The position numbers and the translations under genes are program-made. This document shows positions 7,511 to 16,938 of a stretch of 64,000 bases of DNA, piece after piece. Numbering within the stretch: the stretch's first letter is position 1; each line of letters starts with the position of its first letter. The stretch covers positions 310,001-374,000 of the forward strand of contig CAVXCS010000001.1 of the NCBI GenBank assembly GCA_963760375.1, given 5' to 3'. This DNA comes from Pelagihabitans sp963760375 (GTDB taxonomy: Bacteria > Bacteroidota > Bacteroidia > Flavobacteriales > Flavobacteriaceae). Under the pieces are notes generated by a model. That model was not told the origin of the DNA. It ran no database searches and was given only the letters and a program-made list of their open reading frames with translations.

Positions 7511-9910
7511 CTATTCGGTTCTTAAACTGTTCACCGGGTTCGAATTCGCCGCTTTGATCGCCTGAAAACTTATCGTCAATAGGGTTATCGCCAAGGCCCC
7601 CAGCACGGCCAATGCGAAAATCCACCATTCCATGATCACGTGATATGGATAGTCTTGCAACCAACCGTTCATGACGTAATAGGAGATCGGGATGGCTATG
7701 AAACAGGAGATGATCACCAGTTTCAAAAAGTCTTTTGATAGCATGTTCCATACGCTGAACACCGATGCTCCCAATACCTTACGTACGCCAATTTCCTTGG
7801 TGCGCTGTTCGGCCACGAAGGAGGTAAGGCCGAACAGCCCGAGACAGCTGATCAAAATGGCCAAGGCGGTAAAAATTCCCGAAAGGGTACCGATACGTTG
7901 TTCCGAGGCAAATTTTTCCCCGTATTTCTCATCTACAAAATCGTATTGGAAAGGAATATCGGGGAAATGCTCCTTGAATACCCTTTCAATAATAGCCAAA
8001 TTCTGGCTGGCGCTCTGTTTCGGGTTCAACCTCAAATTGTAGTAACTCGAATTTCCATATTTGTCGTAGACATAAATTCCCTGCTTCACCGGTTCATAGG
8101 GCGATTGTGCGATCATATCCTCGACCACCCCGATGATCTTCATCGGAGGTTCCGGATCTTCCTCATCATCATCTTTGATCAATACCCCGATCGGGTTGGT
8201 CAGATTCATATATTTTTTGGCCGTGCGGTTGATGAGCACCGCATTGGAATCGGTCGCAAATTCCCTGGAAAAATCCCTGCCCTCAATGATCTTCATATTC
8301 AATGACTTCGCATACTCAGGCGTCACCTCGGTCCATGCCAGATCTTCCTGAAACCCTTCCGGTTTACCTTCCCAATCAAAGCCACTGCGGTTCGACCAAA
8401 TTTGTGTGGTGGGACTGCTGGAAGCCGACATTTCGACCACTGCCCCTGACTTCAGGAACTCACTGCGCATTAGGTCATACTTGCCTTCGAAGTCACGGCT
8501 CATGGTCGGTATCTGAACCAAGCCTTCCTTATCGTAGCCCACCGGGCGGTTTTTGGCATGGTTGATCTGTTGCATCACGATGACCGTGCCTATGATGAAG
8601 GCGACCGAAACCGTGAACTGTACGACGACCAAAATTTTTCTGGGCAGGCCCGCATATTTACCCGCCTTGAATTTTCCTTTTAATACATCCACAGGTCTAA
8701 AGGATGACAGATAAAGCGCCGGATAGCTGCCGGCCAAAACGGCGGTCAACAGGACAAAGACAAGTGAACTCAACCAGAAAAAGACACTGCCCCATGGGAA
8801 GGTTATCGCCTTCTTCGACAGATCATTGAAACCATTTAAAGATGATAATACGATCATGACGGCAATACAAAAAGCGAGCAATACCACCAAAAGCGATTCG
8901 GTCAGAAACTGGCTGATCAATTGGTTTCTCTGAGAACCGATGGATTTTCGGATACCGACCTCTTTTGCCCTTTTTTCGGAACGCGCGGTACTCAGGTTCA
9001 TAAAATTGATACAGGCCAAGAGCAAGACGAAAGCTCCGATGATCCCAAAAAGCCAGACGTATTTTATCCTACCTCCTGTTTGTTTTCCGTTTTCGAAATT
9101 GCCCCGCAAATACCAATCCTTCATCGGAAAAAGAAATAGTTGGGGGTTGAACTCTGCCGTATCCTCGTTCTGGTTCTTCTTGACATCCCTGATCCTTGCA
9201 GTAACTCCCTCCATATCGGTCTTATCCGCAATTTGGACAAACATTTGAAATGAATTATTGCCCCACTGATCCTCTGCATTCCTAACCCAATCGCGTATAC
9301 TGAGATACTTTTCCCAAGGCATTATGAATTCCGTATCATTGAAGGAATTGTTTGTCGGAATATCTTCATATACGGCGCTTACCTCCATATCGAATTGGCT
9401 GTTGACCTTGATTACCTTTCCAATAGGTTCTTCATCACCAAAAAGGGCCTTGGTGACCGATTCGGAGAGCATGATCGAATTGATTTCCCGCAACCCATCC
9501 TTTTCCCCTTTCAGTATTTTTAGATCCAACATTTCCGGTGCTTCCCGTTGCATAAAATTGCCGGTTTTTGAAAGGCTCTTCTCTTCATAGTTCAGATACT
9601 GCGATTCGTTCCAAGACGACATGACGAGATGCTTGAAATTATCTGCATACCCATCGCGCAATGCCTTTTCCAAGGGCCTGGGTATCGCAGGCCCCGTACC
9701 CGTTTCACTGTTGAAGGTCTGCGACTGGAACACTTGTGCGATCTTGTCCTTTTTGGAAAAATAACTATTGTGGGAGAGTTCGTCCTGCATCCAAAGCCCG
9801 ATAATCAGGGTTACGGCTATTCCCAGCGCAAGTCCGCCTATGTTAATGGCCGAATAGCCCTTGTTCTTCCAGAGGTTACGCCAGGCGATTTTAAAATAGT
9901 TTTTGTACAT
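7511..9910 (-). CDS. Double FtsX/MacB-type ABC permease (third of three paralogs)
   Basis: 799 residues. It has the duplicated layout of large Bacteroidota permeases: N-terminal helix (about 20-40), a periplasmic MacB-PCD domain, three helices around 280-420, a shorter fourth helix, a second periplasmic domain, and three helices at the C-terminus with the FtsX signature (TSFVAEQRTKEIGVRKVLGAS). In effect two MacB-like halves are fused in one chain. The C-terminus ends in NSLRTE, as in its two neighbours, which marks the three as tandem duplicates. It follows the second permease by 25 bases. Exported substrate unknown; candidates are antimicrobial compounds, lipids or peptides. Confidence 0.9.
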   Translation of the reverse strand: MYKNYFKIAWRNLWKNKGYSAINIGGLALGIAVTLIIGLWMQDELSHNSYFSKKDKIAQVFQSQTFNSETGTGPAIPRPLEKALRDGYADNFKHLVMSSWNESQYLNYEEKSLSKTGNFMQREAPEMLDLKILKGEKDGLREINSIMLSESVTKALFGDEEPIGKVIKVNSQFDMEVSAVYEDIPTNNSFNDTEFIMPWEKYLSIRDWVRNAEDQWGNNSFQMFVQIADKTDMEGVTARIRDVKKNQNEDTAEFNPQLFLFPMKDWYLRGNFENGKQTGGRIKYVWLFGIIGAFVLLLACINFMNLSTARSEKRAKEVGIRKSIGSQRNQLISQFLTESLLVVLLAFCIAVMIVLSSLNGFNDLSKKAITFPWGSVFFWLSSLVFVLLTAVLAGSYPALYLSSFRPVDVLKGKFKAGKYAGLPRKILVVVQFTVSVAFIIGTVIVMQQINHAKNRPVGYDKEGLVQIPTMSRDFEGKYDLMRSEFLKSGAVVEMSASSSPTTQIWSNRSGFDWEGKPEGFQEDLAWTEVTPEYAKSLNMKIIEGRDFSREFATDSNAVLINRTAKKYMNLTNPIGVLIKDDDEEDPEPPMKIIGVVEDMIAQSPYEPVKQGIYVYDKYGNSSYYNLRLNPKQSASQNLAIIERVFKEHFPDIPFQYDFVDEKYGEKFASEQRIGTLSGIFTALAILISCLGLFGLTSFVAEQRTKEIGVRKVLGASVFSVWNMLSKDFLKLVIISCFIAIPISYYVMNGWLQDYPYHVIMEWWIFALAVLGALAITLLTISFQAIKAANSNPVNSLRTE

Positions 9911-9935
9911 GATTGTTCGATTTCTGATGTATGAC

Positions 9936-12374
9936 TTATTCTGTTCGTAAACTTTTGATCGGATTCACGATGGCCGCCTTAATACTTTGATAACTTACGG
10001 TAAGGATGGCGATTCCAATGGCCAAAACGGCAGCCAATGCAAACACCCACCAGCCAATCTCTATTCGATATGAAAAGTCTTCCAACCATTTGTTCATGGC
10101 ATACCAACCCAAGGGAAGGGAAATCAAAATAGCAACGCCGACCAGCTTTAAGAAATCTAAAGTGAGCTTGGTAGATATCTGGCCGACGGTTGCGCCCAAT
10201 ACCTTGCGCACCCCGATTTCCTTGACCCGTTTCTGGGCATTAAAGGCTGCGAGGCCAAAGAGGCCCAAGCAGGCAATGATGAGAGACAATATGGTGAAAA
10301 TGAAGAAAATATTGCCCAACCTGCGCTCACTCTGGTAGGTATCATTAAAGGCATCTTCCATGAAATAGTAATCAAAGGGTTGCCCATGTACGACGGTGTT
10401 CCAAATCCCTTCTATTTGCGCTATGGCATTTTTGAAATCGCCGGGCTCAATTTTCACCGCCATGGCATAGGCATCGGCATCGTCGCCCAAATAAAGATTA
10501 AGGGCATCGATATCTTCCCTTAAAGAAGCTATATGAAAGTCTTTTACAACGCCGACGATATTGGAATACCTGGGGTTTTCAGAAGCTAGACTTGTATATC
10601 GCTTGCCGATGGCTTCCTCGGGGGTCAATTTCATTACCCTTACCGCGGTCTCGTTTACAATGATCGCGGTAGAATCGCTTCCAAATTTTTTATCAAAATC
10701 CCTTCCGGCCACAAATTGAAGGTCCATGGTAGAAGCATAATCGTAATCTACGCTCCAGGTTTGCATGCTTACGGCATTTTCTTGGGTGGTCGCGCCTTCT
10801 TCGGGACTAAAAGTGGTGTCACTTCGGCTCGATGGGGTCGGAAAAAAACTGCTTAAAGTCGCGTTTTTCACAAAACCCAATTGTTTCACCTGCTCTTTCA
10901 GGGTTGACGTTTTGGAGCCCGCGGCATACACATCATTGATAATCAATACCTGATCCTTGGAAAAACCCAGGTCTTTTTCCTGAATATACTTCAATTGTTG
11001 ATATACAACGAGGGTACTTACGATCAAAAATACGGAAATGGCAAACTGAAAAACGACGAGTGAATTTCTTACGTTCCCGCCTCCCATACTATTTTGCCCC
11101 CCGCCCCGCAACACCGTGACAGGCATGAAGCGCGACATAAAAAAAGCTGGGTAACTGCCCGAGAATAGGCCCAATAACAGCACCGACCCGAATAGAACCA
11201 GCCAAAATACAGGACTTGTAAAAGGCATGGAAATGTCCTTATCGGCCAGCGCATTAAAAGAAGGCAAGGCGATCAAGGCAAGTATTAGGGCCATTACCAG
11301 CGATATGAAGGAAATCAAACCCGACTCTATCAAAAACTGTCCGACCAAATCCATTTTGTTGGAGCCTAAGGTTTTCCGCACCCCCACTTCTTTGGTGCGT
11401 TTCAGGGAATGCGCGGTAGACAGGTTCATGAAATTGACACTGGCCAATACAATAAGGAAAATGGCTATGAACGAAAGAATATAAATACTCTGAATGTCGT
11501 TATTTGCACTGATTTCCGCTACCCTGTCAGAGTTTAAATGGATATCCTTTAATGGTATTGTGCTGTATATTAAATAGTTACCAGCTGCTTTGAACTGCTC
11601 TTCGGTAATACCGGGCATGAATTGCTGTACCCCGGGTATCACGTACTTGCCCAAAAACCCTTGTAGGGGTTGCTGTAAATCGGCAACATTGGCAGAAGGA
11701 ATAAGCTTGATGAAGGTTTGGTAGTTGTTGCTGCCCCAGTTGACCACTTTAGAATCTTCATAACCCTCCATTGCCTCGAATATGGAGTATTCCCTTAAAA
11801 ATGAGTTTTTGGGAAAATCGTCAATGACTCCGGCGACCGTATAGGTTTCTTCATTGTTCAACAGTACACTTTGCCCTACGGCATTGGCGATTCCAAAATG
11901 CTTTTCCGCGGCCGTTTTGGTCATTACCAATGTATTCGGATCTTTTAAGGCGTTTTCCGGATTTCCGGCCAACATTTTTATTCCGAACATGTCAAAGAAA
12001 GTAGGATCCACATAGGTCGTACGCTCTTCTTTCGCATTGTCCTCGCTGTCCGATTTACGCACCAGTGCACTGCCCCTTGTCCTAAAACGGGTGACCAGCT
12101 CTACCTCTGAAAAATCGTTCATCAGCGCAGCTGCCATTGGAGCGGGGGTGACCGCAAATTCTCGGGCATCGCCTCCAAATTTGATGTCCGCATTAACTCT
12201 GTGAATGCGATCGGCATCGGGAAACATTTTGTCGTAACTCAGTTCATCATTAATATACAAAGCGATCAGCAGGCCTCCGGCCATGCCAATGGCAAGTCCG
12301 AAGGTGTTCAGAAAAGTAAGAAAGGGTTGCTTTTTTAGGCTTCTCCAGGCTATTTTGATGTGATTTTTGAACAT
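9936..12374 (-). CDS. Double FtsX/MacB-type ABC permease (second of three paralogs)
   Basis: 812 residues with the same double MacB-PCD/FtsX organisation and eight predicted helices as the flanking permeases. The conserved block NLSTAHSLKRTKEVGVRKTLG follows the first periplasmic domain, and AFNAQKRVKEIGVRKVLGA lies in the second half. It ends in KSLRTE. The start context MFKNHIKIAWRSLKKQPF matches the N-termini of the paralogs, which supports this start. It sits in mid-operon with spacers of 25-37 bases on each side. It has no ATPase domain and depends on the operon's separate ATPases. Confidence 0.9.
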   Translation of the reverse strand: MFKNHIKIAWRSLKKQPFLTFLNTFGLAIGMAGGLLIALYINDELSYDKMFPDADRIHRVNADIKFGGDAREFAVTPAPMAAALMNDFSEVELVTRFRTRGSALVRKSDSEDNAKEERTTYVDPTFFDMFGIKMLAGNPENALKDPNTLVMTKTAAEKHFGIANAVGQSVLLNNEETYTVAGVIDDFPKNSFLREYSIFEAMEGYEDSKVVNWGSNNYQTFIKLIPSANVADLQQPLQGFLGKYVIPGVQQFMPGITEEQFKAAGNYLIYSTIPLKDIHLNSDRVAEISANNDIQSIYILSFIAIFLIVLASVNFMNLSTAHSLKRTKEVGVRKTLGSNKMDLVGQFLIESGLISFISLVMALILALIALPSFNALADKDISMPFTSPVFWLVLFGSVLLLGLFSGSYPAFFMSRFMPVTVLRGGGQNSMGGGNVRNSLVVFQFAISVFLIVSTLVVYQQLKYIQEKDLGFSKDQVLIINDVYAAGSKTSTLKEQVKQLGFVKNATLSSFFPTPSSRSDTTFSPEEGATTQENAVSMQTWSVDYDYASTMDLQFVAGRDFDKKFGSDSTAIIVNETAVRVMKLTPEEAIGKRYTSLASENPRYSNIVGVVKDFHIASLREDIDALNLYLGDDADAYAMAVKIEPGDFKNAIAQIEGIWNTVVHGQPFDYYFMEDAFNDTYQSERRLGNIFFIFTILSLIIACLGLFGLAAFNAQKRVKEIGVRKVLGATVGQISTKLTLDFLKLVGVAILISLPLGWYAMNKWLEDFSYRIEIGWWVFALAAVLAIGIAILTVSYQSIKAAIVNPIKSLRTE

Positions 12375-12411
12375 TACTTTTTGTTTTTTGATTGATGATC
12401 GATGATTATTT

Positions 12412-14826
12412 TCATTCGGTACGCAAACTTTTCACCGGGTTGGCCAGGGATGCCCTTACCGATTGGAAACCAACGGTAAAGAGCGTCAGGGCGACCACCC
12501 CCAAGGCTGAAACCACAAATACCCACCATGGCAGGCCCACACTATAGGCAAAATCCTGCAACCAAAGTTTCATCGCCCACCAGGCCAGCGGGAAAGCGAC
12601 CAAGGATGCGATGACAACCAGCTTCACGAAGTCCTTCGAGATCATGATCAAGATATTGGGCATCGTTGCCCCCATCACCTTTCGAATGCCGATTTCGGCC
12701 GTTCTTCTCGCTACCGACAAGGTAGCCAAACCGAAAAGGCCCATGCAGGCGATAAAAATGGATAAGATGGAAGCAATGTTGACAATGGTTTTGGACCGCT
12801 GTTCATTTTGATATTGCGCGGCCAGGGCTTGATCCAAAAATGTGTACTCAAATTCCTGGGAGGGGTTGATCTGTTCCCAGGTCGATTTCAAAAGCCCAAT
12901 GTTCGATTGCAGATCGGTACCGGCCAACCTTACCGAAATTCTGGGTTGGGAAAAATAACGGGCGCCGATATTCTCAACATTCCTAAAAATGGGATCGGGA
13001 TTCATGCTCAACAAGAGCGGACTTATGGGGTAATTCAACGACTGAAAATTGAAATCTTTGACGACCCCTATAATAGTAACCCCGAATTTATCAAATGAAG
13101 TGCCTATGGGATGGTCCAATCCGAATTCCCGAACGAAGGTTTCATTCACCAAAACCCCATTTTGGGCGTCGCTTGCATTGCCTACCTCAAAGTCCCTGCC
13201 AGCGGTGATTTCAATGTTATGGGTCTTTAAAAAATGGGCATCCACCCCGTTAAAGGCAAATTCCCTATAGGTGTTTTTGGCATCTGTAAAGCCCACATCG
13301 AACCAGGAGTTTTCATTGAAACTGAAGATCGAAACGGCAGCATCGGCCACCTGGGGCTGTTTTTTGAGTTCATCGATATATAATTTGGCCATTTTATCGG
13401 CCGCTTCCCCAGACTGATGGGTAGGCACCACCACAATGGCCTCTTTTTGATAGCCCAGATCCTTGCCGACCAGAAAATCGATTTGACGGCCAATGACAAG
13501 GGTACTTATGATCATGACCATGGCGGTAACGAACTGGGCCACGACCAAAGCCCTACCGAACAGGCCCATCGAAGCGCCTTTTACTTTCTTCCGCACCAGA
13601 ACTTCAATGGGACTGAAGTTCGACAACACAAGGGAGGGATACATTCCGGCGACCAATGAAATAAAGCCTATCATTCCCAGGGCGGTAAATAGAAGACCAA
13701 AATCAATGGAGATCACAAGCGATTTGCCCGTAAGCCCGTTAAAAGTATCCATCAACAGAAAGGAGAGAAAAATGCCGAAAACGACCGAGAGCAAAGTGAT
13801 CAATACGGCCTCGCCCCAAAATTGGTAACGGATCTGGCTCCGGAAGGCACCCAATGCTTTTCGAACCCCTACCTCGGTGGCCCGGGAAAAAGAGCGTCCT
13901 ACCGCAAGGGTCACAAAGTTGATGCAGGCCAAGAGCAGTATCATCAGGCCAATGGTGGCCAATACGTAAGAGTACATGGGATTAGATATAGGTTCGATTC
14001 CCGCCGGCAAGGCATTGTTGAGGTGTATTTCCGTTAAAGGTTGTAAATGCAGCAAAAAAGTGCCCTCCTGATAATCATCCCCCAAATATTGTTTGACCAC
14101 CGTTGGAAATTTGGCCTCCAGGTCGGCGGTCGTCTGTTCGGGCTTCAACAGCAGATAAGACTCAACGGAAACATTGAACCAGCTGCGCCGGGCCTGTTCC
14201 CCAAAAAAGCGTGCTTCGTTTTCCAAAGAAACCAATAGGTCGAACTGAATGCTCGATTCTTCCGGCGGATCGGCCATGAGGCCACTGACCTCGAACAAAA
14301 TGGATTCTTCCTCCATTTGAAGTTCCAAGATCTTGCCCAGGGGATTTTCCCGGCCAAAATATTTTTCGGCTGCCGTTTCGCTCAAAATGATCGAATTGAC
14401 ATCCGTAAACGGGGATTCGGGATTGCCTTCCAACAATTCAAAATCAAAAATCTTAAAAAATGAAGGATCCACGGCACGTAAAGATTCATTGAACTCGTTC
14501 CCGTTTCTTTTTACCAGGCCATTGAAGGCATATACCCTGGTACCCGCTTCTATTTCTGGGTAATTTCCTTGTAAGACGGGTACCATGGAAACGGGGGTCA
14601 CGGTGTTCACAAAATTTTCCTTTGGGCCATAGTTCTCATCTTGCCACACCCTATAGATCCGATCTGCTTTCTCATGGGAACGATCATAGCTGTATTCACT
14701 TTTTACGAACATTGAAAGCAGCAGAAAACAACAGACCCCGACGGCCAGACCGCTGATGTTGATTGCGGTATAACCCTTGTTCTTCAAGAGGTTCCTCCAT
14801 GCTATTTTTAGATAATTCCTGAACAT
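12412..14826 (-). CDS. Double FtsX/MacB-type ABC permease (first of three paralogs)
   Basis: 804 residues; N-terminus MFRNYLKIAWRNLLKNKGY is typical of this family. Helices lie near 20-42, 290-310, 340-365, 385-405 and 430-450 and again at the C-terminus, with two large periplasmic domains between them. FtsX signatures: VGRSFSRATEVGVRKALGA and LSVARRTAEIGIRKVMGAT. Ends in KSLRTE. It is separated from the upstream ATPase gene by 71 bases that include a perfect 9-base tandem repeat. Being nearest the complete ATPase, it is the likeliest primary partner of that subunit (inference). Confidence 0.9.
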   Translation of the reverse strand: MFRNYLKIAWRNLLKNKGYTAINISGLAVGVCCFLLLSMFVKSEYSYDRSHEKADRIYRVWQDENYGPKENFVNTVTPVSMVPVLQGNYPEIEAGTRVYAFNGLVKRNGNEFNESLRAVDPSFFKIFDFELLEGNPESPFTDVNSIILSETAAEKYFGRENPLGKILELQMEEESILFEVSGLMADPPEESSIQFDLLVSLENEARFFGEQARRSWFNVSVESYLLLKPEQTTADLEAKFPTVVKQYLGDDYQEGTFLLHLQPLTEIHLNNALPAGIEPISNPMYSYVLATIGLMILLLACINFVTLAVGRSFSRATEVGVRKALGAFRSQIRYQFWGEAVLITLLSVVFGIFLSFLLMDTFNGLTGKSLVISIDFGLLFTALGMIGFISLVAGMYPSLVLSNFSPIEVLVRKKVKGASMGLFGRALVVAQFVTAMVMIISTLVIGRQIDFLVGKDLGYQKEAIVVVPTHQSGEAADKMAKLYIDELKKQPQVADAAVSIFSFNENSWFDVGFTDAKNTYREFAFNGVDAHFLKTHNIEITAGRDFEVGNASDAQNGVLVNETFVREFGLDHPIGTSFDKFGVTIIGVVKDFNFQSLNYPISPLLLSMNPDPIFRNVENIGARYFSQPRISVRLAGTDLQSNIGLLKSTWEQINPSQEFEYTFLDQALAAQYQNEQRSKTIVNIASILSIFIACMGLFGLATLSVARRTAEIGIRKVMGATMPNILIMISKDFVKLVVIASLVAFPLAWWAMKLWLQDFAYSVGLPWWVFVVSALGVVALTLFTVGFQSVRASLANPVKSLRTE

Positions 14827-14845
14827 AATGATCGATGTTTTTATA

Positions 14846-14881
14846 TTGATTGATTTGATTGATTTGATTGATTTGATTGAT
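14846..14881. repeat. Four perfect copies of a 9-base tandem repeat
   Basis: The unit TTGATTGAT is repeated four times without mismatch (36 bases) in the 71-base spacer between the ATPase gene and the first FtsX permease, just upstream of the permease start. A GAT-rich, less regular version lies in the spacer before the second permease (around 12380-12405). A tract like this can change copy number by slippage and alter the spacing or folding of the intercistronic mRNA. Confidence 0.9.
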
Positions 14882-14897
14882 GAATAAACTCGAGTTT

Positions 14898-15593
14898 TTA
14901 GACCAAGGCCCCCATGGCCCGGTTATGGCTTTCGGTGACCACCTGGCCGTCGAAAAGATTGATGACCCTGTGCGCGTAATGTGAATCGTGATCGGAGTGG
15001 GTCACCATTACGATGGTGGTGCCTTCCTGGTTGAGCTCGGTCAACAACTTCATCACCTCGGTACCGTTCTTGGAATCCAAATTTCCAGTAGGCTCATCGG
15101 CAAGGATGAGTTTGGGATTCGTTACCACCGCCCGTGCTATGGCCACGCGTTGTTGTTGCCCCCCCGATAACTGGTGTGGAAAATGCTTCTCCCTGTGGGC
15201 GATTTTCATGCGTTCCAAGACCTTGGTCACTTTTTCCCGTCGTTCACTTTTGCCCATCTTCAAATAGATCAAAGGCAGCTCCACGTTCTCAAACACGGTG
15301 AGTTCGTCGATCAGGTTAAAGCTTTGGAAAACAAAGCCCAGATTGCCCTTGCGCAATTCGGTTCGTTGGCGTTCCTTAAGACCGCCCACCTCATGTCCCG
15401 CAAATTGGTAGCTGCCTTCGGTGGGGTTGTCGAGCATGCCGATGATGTTGAGCAAGGTCGATTTTCCGCAACCCGATGGTCCCATGATGGCCACGAATTC
15501 ACCATCCGCTATTTTCATGTTCACCTTGTTCAAGGCCAAGGTCTCGACTTCTTCCGTTCTAAAACTCTTTTTTAAATTCTGGATCTGTATCAT
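14898..15593 (-). CDS. MacB/LolD-type ABC transporter ATP-binding protein
   Basis: 231 residues and canonical throughout: Walker A GPSGCGKST near 38-46, signature LSGGQQQRVAIARA, Walker B LILADEPTGNLDS and switch-region VTHSDHD. Closely related to the ATPase of MacAB-TolC and LolCDE systems. It lies third in the export operon, 85 bases after the membrane fusion protein and before three permeases. Together with the fusion protein and TolC homologue it gives a complete tripartite exporter; the substrate is not readable from the sequence. Confidence 0.94.
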   Translation of the reverse strand: MIQIQNLKKSFRTEEVETLALNKVNMKIADGEFVAIMGPSGCGKSTLLNIIGMLDNPTEGSYQFAGHEVGGLKERQRTELRKGNLGFVFQSFNLIDELTVFENVELPLIYLKMGKSERREKVTKVLERMKIAHREKHFPHQLSGGQQQRVAIARAVVTNPKLILADEPTGNLDSKNGTEVMKLLTELNQEGTTIVMVTHSDHDSHYAHRVINLFDGQVVTESHNRAMGALV

Positions 15594-15678
15594 TTTTAGT
15601 TCAATTATGTTCTTGCTATGACCAATTATTTTTATTTAAAGACGGCCTGATGATGCCAAATGTGACACTTTACCGATG

Positions 15679-16929
15679 TTATTTCAAAACGATCCTTTCG
15701 GCCTCGCCGAAACTGTCGTAGTTACTGGTAATGACCCTTTCCCCCGCTTGCAGCCCTTCCAATACTTCATAGAACCGTGAATTCTGCTTTCCAATTCTGA
15801 TGGGTCGTTTTACGGCTTCGTCCCCGTTGGCGACGACCACGAAGACCCACTGGCCTCCCGTGCTTTGAAAAAAGCTGCCTTTGGGCATCAAAAGCGCATC
15901 GTTCGATTCCCCCAATTGCAATTTTATATTGTAGCTCTGTCCTGTTCTGATGGTCTCGGGCTGGTCATCGGTAAATACCAGATCTACCTTGAATTTACCA
16001 TTCCTCACTTCGGGATACACCTTTCTCAACCTTAAAGGATAGGCCTTTTCGTTGCGATCCAAAACCGCGGTCAGGTCGCGTACCACCCGATCGATATAGT
16101 GTTCATCGATATCGGCCTCGATCTTATAATCGGTCAGCACATTGACCTGCCCAATTCGCTCTCCTTGGGCAATGCTCTGCCCTATTTCCGCATCCAAAAA
16201 ACCCAACTGTCCGTCGGCGGGCGCCCGTACGTTCAGTTGATCGATACGTTCATACACCATCGAAAGGGTGGTCTGCATTCGGGCCAGATCACTGTCCAAA
16301 CTGGCCAGTGACGTTTTGCGGAGGGCATCGTCCTGTTCGGTTTGCAGTTTAATGATGTCGTATTGTTTTTGCGACAGTTCAAAATTTTCCTTCGACAACA
16401 GATAGGCTTCCTTGGAAATGAGACCATCATCGAAAAGGGCCTGGTTCTGATCATAATTGCGCCGCAAGCGCTGCAGGTCATATTCGGCCGTGGCCAAGGA
16501 TCGCTTCCCTTCTACCTGGCGCGAATCGAAGGCCAGTTTGGTTGAACGCAGGTCGTTCTGTTTCAGGGCAAGGTTGCTTTCACTGGCCAAAATCTGCTCA
16601 TAGAGTGCCCGGTTCTCCAATTTAATGATGATATCTCCCTTTTTAACAGTGGCCCCTTCCTCAATCAACTTTTCGGTGACACGTCCCCCTTCATAGGCAT
16701 CCATGTATATGGTGGCAATGGGCGCCACATTGCCGGTGATCGTGATATAATCATCGAATTTACCCTGGGTCACCTCAGCGATGGTCAACTTTTCCTTTTC
16801 AGTCCTATAGGTGGAGACAGTACTGCCAAAGACCATTTTCCATATCGCAAAAAGCAACAATAGGCCAAGGGCGATATAGCCGTAATGCTTGGGCCTTAAT
16901 CCTTTTTTCTTTTCGAGCTTTATATCCAT
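15679..16929 (-). CDS. Periplasmic membrane fusion (adaptor) protein, HlyD/MacA family
   Basis: 416 residues. A basic N-terminus is followed by one inner-membrane helix (about 17-35). The lipoyl-like half GNVAPIATIYMDAYEGGRV begins near residue 61, a long coiled-coil hairpin runs from about 105 to 215 (alternating basic and acidic heptads, many Gln and Leu), and the second lipoyl half (RAPADGQLG) follows. The beta-barrel and membrane-proximal domains end at VITSNYDSFGEAERIVL. It bridges the FtsX permeases to the TolC homologue. The gene is 9 bases downstream of the TolC-like gene and clearly in the same operon. Confidence 0.93.
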   Translation of the reverse strand: MDIKLEKKKGLRPKHYGYIALGLLLLFAIWKMVFGSTVSTYRTEKEKLTIAEVTQGKFDDYITITGNVAPIATIYMDAYEGGRVTEKLIEEGATVKKGDIIIKLENRALYEQILASESNLALKQNDLRSTKLAFDSRQVEGKRSLATAEYDLQRLRRNYDQNQALFDDGLISKEAYLLSKENFELSQKQYDIIKLQTEQDDALRKTSLASLDSDLARMQTTLSMVYERIDQLNVRAPADGQLGFLDAEIGQSIAQGERIGQVNVLTDYKIEADIDEHYIDRVVRDLTAVLDRNEKAYPLRLRKVYPEVRNGKFKVDLVFTDDQPETIRTGQSYNIKLQLGESNDALLMPKGSFFQSTGGQWVFVVVANGDEAVKRPIRIGKQNSRFYEVLEGLQAGERVITSNYDSFGEAERIVLK

Positions 16930-16938
16930 ATTGTTTAC

